A stretch of DNA of 64,000 nt from Symsagittifera roscoffensis (Eukaryota; Xenacoelomorpha; Acoela; Convolutidae). Numbering within the stretch: position 1 is the stretch's first letter; the number at the start of each line of letters is the position of its first letter. Of the stretch, positions 11,314-23,200 are shown one piece after another. The notes beneath the pieces are model-generated. The model was not told where the DNA came from and did not search any database. It saw only the letters and a program-made list of their open reading frames with translations. The DNA is taken from positions 59,476,312-59,540,311 of the forward strand of contig NC_087066.1 of NCBI RefSeq assembly GCF_963678635.1, read 5' to 3'. The position numbers and the translations under genes are program-made.

Positions 11314-14300
11314 ATGTCGTTTTTGTTCAGGAGGAACGATCCGAAGAACAAGAGAGGAGAGGTTGACTTCGACAAAGAGCCTTTCTCACTCCACCGTAAG
11401 TACACCTGGATTCCTCCCAGTCCAACCCCCTCTCCCCCCTCCTCCACCCGTCCTACCCCCTCTCCCCCCCCCCCTCCACCCATCCTAACCGGGTCCAGGT
11501 CGCGGTTTTATGATCAAACGGTTGCGACCAAGTTTTGGTGTATTCAGACTAATTTTTCGACCGCCGCGACTAATTTTTCGACCATCGCGAACGAGATACG
11601 CTGTTTCCAGAGTTTGTCCGCGACTTAAGACCCTGTCCAGCCTATGGATTTTTGGTCGCGGACCCGCATCGAGGTCCCAGACTCATGCGCAGACTTTGAG
11701 GGTCGCGCCGCATCCGGATTTAGACCCAAATTGCATAGTCGCGCCGAGAGTTTGAGTCTGGAAAGTCTGGACACGAATCTTGGACCACCCGGGGAATTAA
11801 CATTTCTGTGACCGACAAAGTCGAAAAATTAGTCGCGGACCTCGACCCGGGTAATCCAGGTTTGCAATTTATGTTTCGACCAATTCATCAGTCACAGCTC
11901 AGTCTGGTGATTAGACCACCTCGATTAAATCCGACTGTGTTGTCCGTCTCCGCCAATGGCATTTATGTTTTGACTATAAATTCGACCGAAGAAATAAACT
12001 TCAACCTACCGCATTGACAAAAATGGATTAGGAGCAATTTTAGTATGACAAAAATCTGTAGATTAAATTAGATTGATTTTAGTATGAAAAAAGTACGAAG
12101 ATTGAATAGGAAAGATAAAGATTGATTTGGATTGATTTAAAATTGATTTAATTTGATCTTAAGCCCAGCTTAAAAAAAATCGATCCAAAACGGTGTCAAA
12201 TCGATTTAAATCCATTTTTTGAGTCTTAATTTGTTTTTATTTTAATATAAATCAATTTTTTTAATTCGCATTTCATCAGTTATTCGAGTTTACATTGCAT
12301 TTATTCATTGCTCATCCCTAGTGTATGGTAGCATAATAAAAAGACCGAATAGTTTTCAAAACATCAATTCTACGACTTGCTTGCATATTTCGAGTTCGAG
12401 TTCAAAATCTGATCTATATTGACCCTTATCTGGATTCGTTTCATATGTTTTTGCTCAAAATCTGATTTACATTCATGATTTTTGCGATTCGATTGCATAT
12501 TATTGAAACCAAATTTTGATTTATTTTGACCCTATTCTTGCTTGTGACATAGATTTTTGCCCGTAGTCTGATTTACAATGATGATTTTATATGATTTCAT
12601 TACATATTTTCGAGCTTAAAATCAAATTTTTCTAGAAAGATATATTAAATCAATTTAAAAAGGATTTAAGGGTGATTTAGATGGACTTCAGTGAGATTTG
12701 GATGGATTTCAGTGAGTCAGAAAATCCATTCAAATTGATTTAAATTGATTTTCAGACACTTAAATGGATCCAAGTTTTTCAAGACAGATCCATTTAAATC
12801 GATTGAAAATCCATTTAAGTTTGTAAAGTGTTCACTGTTAATTGACTTCAATTCAATTTCAAATCTATTTAAATCAATCCGAAACCATTTTTGTCAGTGC
12901 GGGTAAATTTTCCAATGAGCACTTTCGATCATAGAAACATTCAATCGAGAAAAAATATATATTCGACCGAACCACGGATTCAGGAGACAAGCGTAGAAGC
13001 GGATGCCCCTCGCACCTTACGAGTTTTACTTCCTGACAACCCAAAGGATCCACCATTGATACTTTTGAAAGATATCGAATTTTAGCTGACCGACCCAAAA
13101 TACTCTAATTTTAAGGGAGAACTGTTGTTTTTGGGTCAAGATTCAAAAAAAGTGCCTAAGAAGCGTCTGCATACCCCCCCCCCCCCCCCCCCCCAAGCCC
13201 ACCACTAATTTCGCTGGTACTGCCATCCATTAACTTTTACTTGGTCCTTGGTCTTTCTTCGTCCCAATTCTTCGTTTTACCTAGTCTGTTTTTCTCGAAT
13301 TTTTTGCTTGCGTTCTTCTCTTCTCGGTTGGGTTTCACCCTCTCTTGCGGATTCATCCACTGGTTATGTAAAATGTTTCCCATCCGAAGAAATCGTCAAG
13401 TGTTCGCTATCGTGGAACCTTTTGCTGTAAATCGAAGTTAGCTGAAGAAAGTCTTAGGGAAAATCGTTTAATGGGATGTTTCAAGTAAACTCAAAATGAA
13501 GAAAGAAGATTTTTGGGAAATATGTGAAAACTGTAAATATACAAATGCTAATTCTGTCTCAAACAGTTAAACGACCACATTTTTTCCTTAAGGAACGAAC
13601 CAAAAAAAATGCGGGAAACGTCCGTTTCTGTCTGTTCTCACCAAGTTCAGCTTAATTTAACCTAGCATTTAAGTTTCTTGCAATTTTGCAATTCAAATTA
13701 TTTTGAAAAGGTTCACTCAAAATGGAAAAAACTGGTCTTAATGTTCAAATTTCGAAGAAAATGAAATATTTATGCTCAGTGTGGTTTTTTATTCAGTCGA
13801 TTTTCAGCTATCGGAATAACAGTTTTGACAATAAATTTTTATGCCCGATTGAAGATATTGGCTGCCTGAAAACAAATTTAAAAGGTTATTTTACCTCCGA
13901 TCATTTTTGCAAAGTTTTGCTAGTTTGAAAATTGCCAATTTGGCTATGCTCTAGTTTGAAAATTGCCGATTTGGCACCCTGAAGATTTTATTGATAATGC
14001 TGAAAGCGCAACGTTGATTATTGAACCGTGGTGAATTATGCTGCACAACAAAATCGTTCCAAATTGAATTGAGGCTAGCTAGTCGGTCGTGTTATTTTAG
14101 TACGGCTCAAATGGTCACACTTGATCTATAATGTTGTCCAAAATTTGTAGTTTTTCAATAAATTTTTTTCCAAACAGACTGTTTGATAAGGATTAGGGGC
14201 AGTCGGAGCATTCAGGGCTTTGCCCTAATATACGAACAGACTTGTTGGTCCCAAGAGTTACTGGTAAGCAAATCGAACTAAAAGTTGATTCCTATTTATA

Positions 14301-16680
14301 GAATTAAGTTTAAACCACCTGATTTTCAAGCCGTAAATTTGTTTCTAAATAACAAATAAAGATAATGCAAACAGAGATTTTAAAAAAGGGTTGTTTTACC
14401 GAGTAGTTTGCGTTCAATTCTGCCGACCACTTTAGTTATTGAGACTTTCGAACGAAATAATCAAACTTGGAGTGGTTTTTTAATCAGTCAATTTTCTACG
14501 ATCAAAATTACAGTTTTTTGAAAGAAAAACTATACCCCATTGAAAATATCGACCCCTAAAATCATATCTAAGAAGATATTCCTACCTTGATCAATTTTTC
14601 AGAGTTCTGGGAGTTTGCCAATTTGGCTATGCTGTAGACAAAATTATATGCACTTTAAAGGTTTTATTCATAAGGCTGAAAGCGCAACGAAAATTATTTA
14701 TGCGTGGCAAGTTATCCCACAAAACAAAATTGTTCCAAATCGAATCGAGGCTAGCTAATCGGTCGTTTTAATTTCGAGCGAGTCAATTTTCACACTTTGA
14801 TATTGTCTAAAAGTGATAGTTTTTCAATTTTTTATTTTCCCAAAATCAATTTGATATTTAAGGGGCAGTCAGAAAATTCGAGGCTTTGGAATGATATAGG
14901 AGCAGGGGCGGTATTGGGAGGGGGCGCCAATATAGACTATATTTGAAGGGGGAGCGCGCGCCAAAAGAACGCGATTTTTTGGTCAACATTTTCAAAAAAA
15001 GTGCCTAAAAACGTTTTTTTTTGGCCTTTTTCTTTTTTGCGGCGCAGAAAATTCGGCCAAAACAGGGTCTTTTTAGTGCTTTGAGAGAGCTCGGAAAATC
15101 AATTTGATCGACCTAAATTCGGCCAAAACAGGGTTTTTTTTAGTGCTTTGAGAGAGCTCGGAAAAAAATTTGATCGACCGACAGTCAATTTGGGTTTACT
15201 GAAAACTATATATTGGTAATCCTAACAAAACAAAGTCAATTTTCATATGGTGCCTCAAAAATGGTCGTTATGTTTTTATGTTAAGTGTACTGAAATATTT
15301 GAAAAATTTTCAGCAGTGAAGTTTTGCTGCCCAGTATACTTCATTTTTGACAAGGCTAAAAAACCGTTTGAAAAAAGTTCAATTCAAATAAAACTAACAT
15401 TTGTGGTAATAGTTTAAGACTAAACACTATTTGTTTTCAGCAAAACACGTCAAAAGATTGAACAAAAAACATGGTCTGCAGACACATTTTGTGGGTGTGA
15501 TAAACCTCGCATCGAACGAACCTCACTTTTGCCAGCAAGTTCTAGAGGCGATTGAGAAAAACTTCAAAAACCTCAAATGCGACAATTCTAAAAGTCGAGC
15601 ATCAAAAAATGAAATAAAAGCCGACCAGGAGCTGCTGATTCTTGCCGATGATGAGGACTCCGATGACGACGATGACGAAGGACTGGAGTCGATGGACTCT
15701 TTCTGGGATCCGGAATTATCCAATGGTGTCTGCAAACAGGGCGTTCTTGGGTTCAATTTTGGCCAGATGGCTTTGAGGTGTGCGGTATCAGTAAAAGCAC
15801 AAGATTGCTTCACAGCAGACTTGGAACTCACAAAAAGTAAGTTCGATTCTTTTTATTTTTTTTTTGAAAGCTTCTCTCGTTTTCACGTTTTTTTTAACGT
15901 TAAATTTTTCATTTTCAAAGCAGCATTTAAAACTAAAGAGCCGGGATAAAGTATGCTAAATTTTTTTTTAATTAACGATCAAATTAGACTGACTCGAAAA
16001 AAATAGCACCGCCAAAAAACGGAAAAAAGAGACATAGGAAGAAGAGCATACAAAAAACTCACAGTAATCAACATCTCCTTTCCTAAGAGGAGACGCCCCC
16101 TCTAAGCCTGTCTCATGAATTCAATATGATCTTTTTTACAAAACAACCACCTTAGTTTACTTGTTTTTCAGAAATTCTTAAGCAAGGCCATTGGTTCCGA
16201 GAATTAGATGAAGAGGGAACTTACATGTTCAAAGCTCTTTTGCCCTCCAAGAACCAAGACAACTCATTCAGAATCCAACACTGGCTCTCTGGCTTACTCG
16301 TCATAACCGACAGTCAAAACTCAGACTCAGAGCACCTTAACTGTACGGAACTAGCTCGGAAACTAGCTGAACTAGAGCCTATTTTGAGACAAGCTTATCG
16401 GACGAATAATGCCATGAAAAGAACCCCTTCGGAAATTCAGAATAACCGACTCATCATTATGAACTCTTCTGGAGTTTGCCCAAAAATGAACCCCTCAAAT
16501 GTCAATTTAGAGAATGTTGCTTCGCCCTGTCTGACTTGCCTGGAGATTAAGACCAATTTTGACTGCAAATTTGCGCCAGATTTGACCTCAGCTGTCAGTT
16601 TTCTGGTGGAGCAGGATATTTATAGATACTTCCCGGAACTCATACGAATGGTGAATATGGAGTTGTCAGGGCTCTATTAG
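11314..16680 (+). CDS. Three-exon gene encoding an unrecognised 328-residue acidic protein
   Basis: The exons are 11311-11395 (acceptor ttgcag, ATG at 11314, donor GTAAGT), 15441-15836 (acceptor ttttcag, donor GTAAGT) and 16172-16680 (acceptor tttttcag, stop TAG at 16678). Both introns are phase 1 and the joined frame is exactly 329 codons, which strongly supports the model. The N-terminus is basic (FLFRRNDPKNKRG). The middle carries an acidic stretch (DEDSDDDDDEG, near residues 100-111), then a hydrophobic-core segment. Exon 3 contains HWFRELDEEGTYMFKALL and a Cys-containing segment (SPCLTCLE). No signal peptide or membrane helix is evident. I do not recognise the family. The first intron of about 4 kb is filled with transposon remains. 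A non-coding 5' exon upstream is implied by the acceptor at 11309-11310. Confidence 0.75.
11487..11860. mobile_element. GC-rich non-autonomous DNA element (MITE-like) in the intron
   Basis: The left end reads CCGGGTCCAGGTCGCGG and the right end, read inverted, CCCGGGTCGAGGTCCGCG, giving imperfect terminal inverted repeats. The internal motif 'ctaatttttcgacc' occurs twice on the left and inverted ('cgaaaaattag') on the right. Its CpG-rich composition contrasts sharply with the AT-rich surroundings. Confidence 0.5.
12015..12890. repeat. Low-complexity (gattta/aaatcgatt) sequence
   Basis: Two blocks (about 12015-12250 and 12630-12890) consist of degenerate repeats of gattgatttaaatt and its complement. 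The second block is largely the inverted form of the first. The middle (about 12330-12600) repeats 'atttacattgatgattt..cgatttcattgcatatt'-like units. No coding content. Confidence 0.45.
13281..13424 (-). pseudogene. Splice-bounded coding remnant with one in-frame stop
   Basis: On the minus strand an acceptor (gatttacag) precedes a frame of about 47 codons that is Glu/Arg/Lys-rich toward the end (PRREERKQK) and runs to a CTAG/GTAAAA donor. One TAA interrupts it about 20 codons in. It resembles a decayed exon or transposon coding piece; origin unknown. Confidence 0.3.
13730..14275 (-). repeat. R1 dispersed repeat
   Basis: Left end 'atttcgaagaaaatgaaatatttatgctcagtgtgg', right end '(ggggcagtcgg)agcattcagggctttgccctaatatacgaac'. 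The hairpin CAGGGCTTTGCCCT at 14213-14226 is the inverted form of the family's terminal stem-loop. It is followed closely by another copy. Confidence 0.6.
14440..14900 (-). repeat. R1 dispersed repeat interrupted by an R2 insertion
   Basis: Same block order as the copy at 13730: 'gagactttcgaac', 'tggagtggttttttaatcagtcaatttt', 'ggctgaaagcgcaacg', 'ggggcagtcaga'. The right terminal hairpin is replaced at about 14903 by the start of an R2 element, so R2 inserted after R1. Confidence 0.55.
14903..15190. repeat. R2 dispersed repeat
   Basis: It begins 'ggggcggtattgggaggggg' and carries GGCGCC, 'ggggagcgcgcgcc' and two tandem copies of a segment ending 'agtgctttgagagagctcgg' (about 15075-15100 and 15133-15160). 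It sits in the second intron-side region just upstream of exon 2 of the 11314 gene. Confidence 0.6.
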
Positions 16681-17252
16681 CCAGGTGTTAAATGTATATC
16701 ATTATGTAGAGTGATTGATATCTCGTCTATTTCCAGATCCAGATGTAAGAATTTGAATGAATTTTTAAAAATTGTTGAAGCCTTTATCAAAACATGTGTT
16801 GACTTAATTATAGAACTTTTTTGGAAGAACGAATTTGCTTTATAATGACTTCAATTTAGCAATTTATCCTAACTTTTTCGGCTTATTGGGTTCAAAACAA
16901 AGGAGTGTCTAACACTCGGATTTTCTCGTCGGACTCTATTAAATGAATGTCAAAAGTATAACAGCTATAAAACTCGACGTTCTAATTAATCGCGCTGTAT
17001 CTATCTATAAATGATTATCATAGCTAAAATCTTAAATCGAGTGGTAATATTGTTCCAATAGTATTGCAAAATACGTATTGTTCCAGTCCCCCCAGAACTC
17101 ACCCACAAATCATCGGAGGTATCTGTTTTTTTTTGCAAATTTGAACTCAAGAAGCGGGTATGTTTCTCGAAGTACAAAAAAATAGCTTGAAAGCTATGTT
17201 TTTTCAAACGCTGAAATTTTTCTGAATAAAAAACGAACCCGCGCAGGGACGG
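16681..17252. other. 3' flank of the three-exon gene
   Basis: AT-rich, presumably 3' UTR and intergenic sequence. No clear AATAAA close to the stop codon could be assigned. No other gene supported. Confidence 0.4.
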
Positions 17253-17526
17253 TGTCATATCGTCAACTCCTCGAGGTATGAACAGTTGGTTATTGAATCC
17301 GTATGGATAGATAATATCAAGCTTGTGAGAGAGATAAGTTAAAACAACTTGCTTTCGTAAGAGTTAATTATTCTCTGAACCGTAGTTCTCTTCAGACACC
17401 GTTCTCGTCCTTGTATCAAGGTCAATCGACCAGTACACAATAATGTTATATAATATCAAAACATAAATGGTATATAAATACATAATAAGTTTTGTATGGA
17501 ATTTTATCTATCCATGCCGGATGACA
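17253..17526 (-). repeat. LTR (3' LTR of a minus-strand retrotransposon)
   Basis: A 274-bp segment bounded by TGTCA...TGACA, the short inverted termini typical of LTRs. On the minus strand it is immediately preceded by a polypurine tract and by retroelement coding sequence. It contains a TATA-like stretch (tatttatata on the minus strand, near 17470). A matching 5' LTR was not seen in the window. Confidence 0.7.
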
Positions 17527-17538
17527 TTCCCCCTCCTC
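17527..17538 (-). promoter_or_regulatory. Polypurine tract
   Basis: On the minus strand the sequence GAGGAGGGGGAA lies directly against the start of the LTR. This is the site where plus-strand DNA synthesis is primed in LTR retroelements. Confidence 0.75.
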
Positions 17539-17602
17539 GGGAAAAATTGTAAAGTTTTATTTGAGTTTTTAAGTCGCCGTAGGACTGTTTAGCTGGTGTT
17601 AT

Positions 17603-18375
17603 TCATATCTCCCCTCTTTGTTCTCCAATGTTGTTGTCAGTGATGTCATCTACTACTCCGTGTTCTTCTTCATTGTTTAGTTGTTCGTCTTGTTTTGGAT
17701 CTTCTATATTTTTCGAATTTTCGCAAAATATATCATTATTGTCCATCTTTTCGTCATCTGCCTCCGCAGGTGAAGTAAGATCAATTAAATCATCTGTAAC
17801 ATTTGTTTTATGTTTTGGACTAATTGCCTGGATAAATTGTATGCCTGGATAAATTGTAGGCTTTGTATTCCGGAGTTTTTTCTGAAAATCCCATTTTCTG
17901 AACTAAAAATTTCAGGCTTGGTGTATCTGGTTTCGATTTCTCGGGTGGTGAATCGATTTCGAATTTTTTCGTCCCTGCTGTGCTTGTGTTTTGTATAGCG
18001 TTGATTGGGATAGGGTTTCCTAGTGCTGTTGCTAATGTCGCCTGTCTGGCCCTTGTCGATTTCCTTGTTGCGATTACAGGCGGTGTTATTTTTTTAGTTT
18101 TGTCGCTTAGGTGAAGGTGAAGTATTTTCCTTCGATGTGGACGACAGGTCGTCTTCTTTTTCTGTATTGATTGTCTTTTCCATCTCCGTTTGGAGACTCA
18201 TCCCTCTTGGAGTTTGTAACTTTCTCGTTGGTTTTCCCCCAGTCCGTTTTCCCAATGCTTTTCTTTCGTGGGACTGGCTTTGCTTGTGATCTGACCTTGT
18301 GCTTTCTAGAATTTTCTCGAGGGGGGACAGATTTTTAAAAAAGTTCAGAAATTTTGTCGACTTTTTTAAGCAATA
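17603..18375 (-). pseudogene. Decayed C-terminal end of an LTR retrotransposon polyprotein
   Basis: On the minus strand a coding-like, hydrophilic sequence reads through three frames. About 18375-18094 is Lys/Glu/Thr-rich and ends in a stop. The frame then continues shifted through about 18125-17835 (with a Lys/Arg/Ser patch KSTRAR) to a stop in a short tandem duplication near 17830-17850. It continues shifted again to a TGA at 17603-17605, with an acidic end (DDITDNN). Two frameshifts make it non-functional. Its position between the polypurine tract and upstream repeats identifies it as the post-integrase tail of pol. Its upstream end is cut by an R2 element. Confidence 0.55.
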
Positions 18376-18710
18376 CAAAATTATCTTTCGAGCACTCCCA
18401 GAACACTAAAAAGATCCTATTTTGACCAAAAAATTTGCTTCGCAGGCAATTTTTTTTTAGAAAAAACAGGTCAAATAAGCCAATTTTGGGCGCTTTTTGG
18501 AAAACTTGCACTAAAAATTGCACTTTTTTTCGGCGCGCGCCCTCCTTCAAAATTAGTGTATTTTGGCACCAAAAGCGCCAGAAAAAAATTAGGGCTGGTC
18601 GACCTAAAGTGGATGTCTGAAATAATACCAAAGGGGGGATTTTTTGGTTAGTGAGTGGTTAAACCCCTCCCCCCCCCCCCCAAAAAAAAAAAAAATCCGC
18701 CCCTGAACCC
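18305..18710. repeat. R2 dispersed repeat
   Basis: Starts 'attttctcgaggggggac' and ends with C and A runs followed by 'atccgcccctgaa'. Contains 'cggcgcgcgccctcc' and 'gtcgacctaaa'. It truncates the retrotransposon remnant to its left. Confidence 0.6.
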
Positions 18711-19324
18711 GAGCACAAAATGCTTTGCTACTTTCTTCGAAAACTAGAAGAAATCCAAAAAGTTTAAGAAGAAACAACGCTCACCAAATTTAACCAAATT
18801 TAGTATAAAGCGATCATGTTTGCCAAATTCGTTTTGTAATTTCAATGACCGTTTGGACTAAAGCGATTCAGGGGAGAGGATGTTAACTCGGTTCAACGCT
18901 GCATTTTTCAAACAATCAAAATCGAGCGTTTTTCCACTCGCGTTTTTATTCCAATTTTAATGCTGGGAGGAATATCTTATTTTGGGAGACTTAGGGGCTG
19001 GATGTTAGCTTGATCTGACTGTTTTTGATTCGAATAGTTAGTTCCTATTGAAGTTGCAACTGATCTAAGTGATGCTCGAACAAAATTTACCGAAAAACGT
19101 GTGTGCAAACTTGATAAAGTCTATTCTAATGCCAAAGTTTTAAACACTAAAAAAATCGATCCGGAAATGGCAGCTTCAAAAAATCAAGTTAATCGGCCAT
19201 TAAAATTATTAAATTAATTTCCTTAAGTTAGAGACAATTTTTTTTGTTAAGTTTTGCCATACCAATATTTGATCACTTTGATTTTATTGATCCAGTAGCT
19301 TTTACTGTTCTAAAAACAAGTACA
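18711..19324. other. No feature seen
   Basis: AT-rich sequence with no supportable gene. Fragments resembling R1 interior (aagttaatcggccatt) occur near 19185. Confidence 0.35.
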
Positions 19325-19850
19325 ACAAGACTGCTCGTACCAGGGCGAAGCCCTGAATGTTCCGACTGCCCATTAAGGTTTATGGAGCAGTAATATCATT
19401 AAAAAATTAAAAGTAATAAAACAAAATGAAATTTTTTTTTCAAAAATTTGAATTTTTTTATGAAAATCATTACCCCACACGCCATATAAAGTACAAAAGG
19501 ATAGATTTCGCTACTTATAACAAATTATTTATGGCAAATAAGCTTCGTTAAACCAATTTGGAACGATTTCTAAGACGGATTAAATCTCGCTTACGCGTTA
19601 ATAGCGCGAAATATATCGCGCGTTAATTGTCCCAAATGGCAATCTTTAAACCCCCATATTTTTACGACAAACAATCACAGGTGAAACATTTTTTCAAATT
19701 TGAGCTCAGGACAACAATACCTTTCGAATGATAGAAAAAATTTTGTCGAAAATGGCTTGTTAAAAAGTCGAAATTTGTCTGAAGAAAAAAACCCACCCCG
19801 AGCACAAATATTCCCTTACTTTCGTATCGAAAGTCGGAACAATAATCCTC
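19325..19850 (+). repeat. R1 dispersed repeat, well preserved
   Basis: The left end carries 'gactgctcgtacc' and the hairpin CAGGGC-GAA-GCCCTG (19343-19357), then GTTCCGAC. The right end carries the stem CTTTCG-TAT-CGAAAG followed by GTCGGAAC. Internal blocks are 'ccccacacgcc', 'atagcgcgaaatatatcgcgcg' and 'taattgtcccaaa'. The first 300 bp are almost identical to the copy beginning at 28507. Confidence 0.75.
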
Positions 19851-20484
19851 TTTAGAGTGCAAATTAGCGTAATTTTAATGTCATAAACAAATTCTCATGG
19901 CACATAATTTTGTAAAATTTTATGTACTTCTTATATTTACAACTTTTGTTCTGTCGTATATTTTGGAAAATTCTTGGCTCCTTTCCACTTTTCCCCACAT
20001 TTCAAATTTTCTATTTTCTTAGATGTTTTACGTGCTATAACGGATATATGAATGATATTACAATGAAAAGTATTTGACAAAATTTGTTCACAATTTGTTT
20101 TGTTTTTTGAAAATTGAAATTCAAATGTGGGGAAAAAGTGGAAAAAGCGAAACTCGCAAGTTGCGAAAAACAACTTTCAACACAGTTTCGGAAGAAAGCG
20201 TCCGACGTTTCCAGTTTTGTTCCTTTTAACCGTTTAATTTAGATTCAGTTCTTGTCTGCTAAATTAAATTGAATTATAAGCTTCGCCTCGTTTTATTACC
20301 AAAGCCAAACAAGGATATCTTAAATAATCTACAAGACCATTGGTCACATATAATTAACTTTTAGTTTTTTTTGTCTTTTTACGTTTGCGATTAGAAAATC
20401 GGAATAACGGCTTTTTTTCGAGTTATCAACTTATCTGACAGAATCATTTGTAAGTGTTAGTATCTTGGTTCATAATAGACTCAA
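19851..20484. other. No gene seen
   Basis: AT-rich, with 'gtggggaaaaagtgg' near 20128 and its inverted form near 19982, a loose inverted repeat about 150 bp apart. No coding frame supported. Confidence 0.35.
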
Positions 20485-20575
20485 ATTTAGCAGCGCGCAC
20501 GGCACACTTAGTCTCGCGGCAACGAATATGTCTGTGACTGCAAAGATCCTGCGTTCGAATCTGACCAGGACCTTT
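20485..20575 (+). repeat. tRNA-like sequence, probable SINE head
   Basis: A B-box-like TGCGTTCGAATCTG at about 20551-20564 is preceded by an A-box-like TTAGCAGCGCGCACGG near 20488. The spacing is longer than in a functional tRNA and no acceptor stem closes, so this is a tRNA-derived SINE or a relic rather than a tRNA gene. Confidence 0.4.
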
Positions 20576-20710
20576 TTTTTCAATCGGAAAATATTCCATT
20601 TCAAAAAAATTGTCGGTTTCCTATTTGTCAACTTATGTTTTTTTCTGCTCAGTTGCCCCATCGTAGAATTTGTTTGCTGTATGCAGTTTTCATTGTAGAT
20701 GCCTTTCATG

Positions 20711-21485
20711 TTTTCATTTACTTCTGCAGTTTGTAATTCTACTAACCTTCACTTCGTATTTTTTCTTTTTTTGAACTTTCGGCTTGACTAAATGTTCGGC
20801 CTTAATGATTTCGGCTTATATTTTATCAGCTTACTAACCTAAATTTGAGTCGATCAAGTGAACCATAATTCTTATGCTTTCCTTCGCATCGCTCAAAACG
20901 CTTAAAAATTTAGAATAGATATTATAGTTCAAATTTTTGCATGACAACGATTTTTTTTGCTTGAGTGTTGTTTTTGAATTATTTTCAAACGCCATCGAAT
21001 GTGTTTCTGGACGTGTTTTCTGCAAATATAACATCATTCCAGGTAACATTTTGAAGTTTTTTTTAGCTGTGGTTTTTTCGAGCTATTTTTTAGGTTTCCT
21101 TTTGATTTAGTTGCTTCCTTTCTTTTCGTTTCTGCTAGCGTGTGTTTATTTTTTTGTTGTTGTTTTGGGTTGCCCTAAACTGGAATTTTATCATACTAAT
21201 GGTGAGTTTTTATTATTCAAACTACACTTCGTCAAAAAATTTGATTTAAAAAGCATGATTGAATCGGACGAACAAAAATGATAAACCAAAAAATAAAAAA
21301 TAATAATAAATTCTCAGATTGATCAACGAAGTTTCGTACGGCGGGTTTTTTATATAAATATTTTTTATGCAAAATTGTACACAACAAAGAAATTTCTCAA
21401 GAAGATGAATGAGGCATCATATTGAAAATAATACTTACAAATTTAATTAAAAATTTTCAGATGTTCTTTTGAATTTGCTGTGATC
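20711..21485. other. No feature seen
   Basis: T-rich sequence without supportable genes or repeats. Confidence 0.35.
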
Positions 21486-21960
21486 TAAACAAGACTGCTC
21501 GTATCAGGGCAACATCTGAATATTCAGACTGCCCTTTGACAGCTTTGAAACACTTTTTGAAATCATCAATATAAAAAGATTTATATTTTCAAAAAAAATA
21601 AAAGATTTTTTGAGAATTTCCCCCCACACGCTATTTCAAATACAAAAGGATGTTCTTAGTGTCTAGTAGCATATTAAAAACACCAAGTCTCTTGCCTCAC
21701 TTGCCCCTGATACAAGCAGTGTTGTTTGTAAATAGCACCGTATTTTTAGTTTCAAATCGCTTGCCTCATCATATCGAAATTTTAAACAGCCGCTTAAGCG
21801 TTAATAGCACAAAATAATTTTCAAAAAATGTTGCATTTAAAATGGCTGCTCAAAATTGAGCTCCGGGTGCCAATATTTTACAGATGGTGTAGAATTATTG
21901 CACAATTATTCCGTCTATTTCTTTAAAAGGTGGAAAAATAATATTTTAATATTTTAACGT
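21486..21960 (+). repeat. R1 dispersed repeat, diverged
   Basis: Left end 'caagactgctcgtatcagggcaacatctgaatattcagactgccc' (broken here: the terminal hairpin is degraded). Internal 'ccccacacgctattt' and 'agcgttaatagcac' are family landmarks. Confidence 0.55.
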
Positions 21961-21989
21961 GAAAGATCAGTTTTGTATCGTTCCATCTC

Positions 21990-22490
21990 CGAAGAAAGGG
22001 CAAAAATGCAAGTTTTTTGTTTCACGTTTTCAAAAAAAGATAGAATGAAAATGCTTGGGGTATTTTTTTAAGTCAAATTTTGACTTTTTAACTTTTCAAA
22101 AAAAGATAGAATGAAAATGCTTGGGGTATTTTTTTAAGTCAAATTTTGACTATTTGAAAGAAAATATTTCGCAGAGATCAAATTTTATAAGATATTTTCC
22201 TTCTGATCATCTTTTTTTGTGAAAATTATGGGGGCTCGAAAAGTGGAAGCTTTGACAATTTGGGATAAATTACGCTCGATATTTTGCGTTCTAACAACAC
22301 GCGTAACCGCCAAATTAAATTGTTCCCAATTGAACTGAGGCAAATCATTTGGTCTTATAAATTTGGATACGAACCATTAAACTCATCCTTGTTAGTGAAG
22401 GTAGACAAAACGATGATAAAAATTTTGTTTTTTTATTTTCTATCAATTTATGAACAAAAACTCTAAAATTGGCCTTAACTTTGTCCGAGT
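21990..22490 (-). repeat. R1 partial copy with internal 58-bp tandem duplication
   Basis: Family blocks in inverted order ('cttggggtattttttt', 'ttgcgttctaacaacacgcgtaa', 'caattgaactgaggcaaatc'). The segment starting 'aaaaaaagatagaatgaa' at about 22032 is repeated directly at about 22094. Confidence 0.5.
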
Positions 22491-23200
22491 GCCTTGAAAA
22501 TTTGAGTTTGCATTATTTCGCAATTACAAATATAGTTTGTAGCATTCTACAACTGTGCCAAGTCAGCGAGATGCAAAAATAAAAGAGCCAAAAGCTCGAT
22601 CATAATTAGCAAATAACTAATTTTCATAGATAATCCTACTTTTTCTGGATTAAATATTCCCTAGCCCTCCCTCTATATCACTATTTATGCATATGCAGGA
22701 TATAAACAAGCACCCAGTTACAGGAAGCTATGGATATATTTATTGGAATTTATATTTATACTTTTCTTTGAAACAGGCAGTCAGAATTGCAACGCGCATT
22801 GATCAGACTTTATATAATTCTTTTCCGAAATAAGTTTGCGCATTGCCTGCACTGTGTTTCCACTTTTTTCTATTGTTTGATTGTGAGCAACTGTCTGAAA
22901 ACGAAATAAAAAAATGTTGGCAAAATGGATATAAATTTATTTGAATTGATTAAAATTGATTTTTGAAGCTACATATTTTTATCCAATTAACTCAATTTCA
23001 AATCGAATTTTGTTGGTCTAATATTATCTGTATAACATCGATTGCAATCCACTTCTTGTCAGTACGAGTGAAACACGTCGTTTCAAGTCAGTAGAGTTCT
23101 CGGTGTTTTAACAACACCAAGAGTGACAACGTAGCAACTTCTGTATTTTATTTTACTTCACATTACTTAACTGTTTAATTTAGAAGCGGCCATTTTATTC
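22491..23200. other. No feature seen
   Basis: AT-rich, with no supportable gene or repeat. Confidence 0.35.

Noticed and set aside
11292-11628. Pro-rich and Gly-rich ORFs on both strands near 11400-11480
   Set aside because: They translate a C-rich homopolymeric stretch after the real donor at 11396.
15523-15831. Minus-strand Ser-rich ORF opposite exon 2 of the three-exon gene
   Set aside because: It is the complement of the acidic Asp codons of the real exon.
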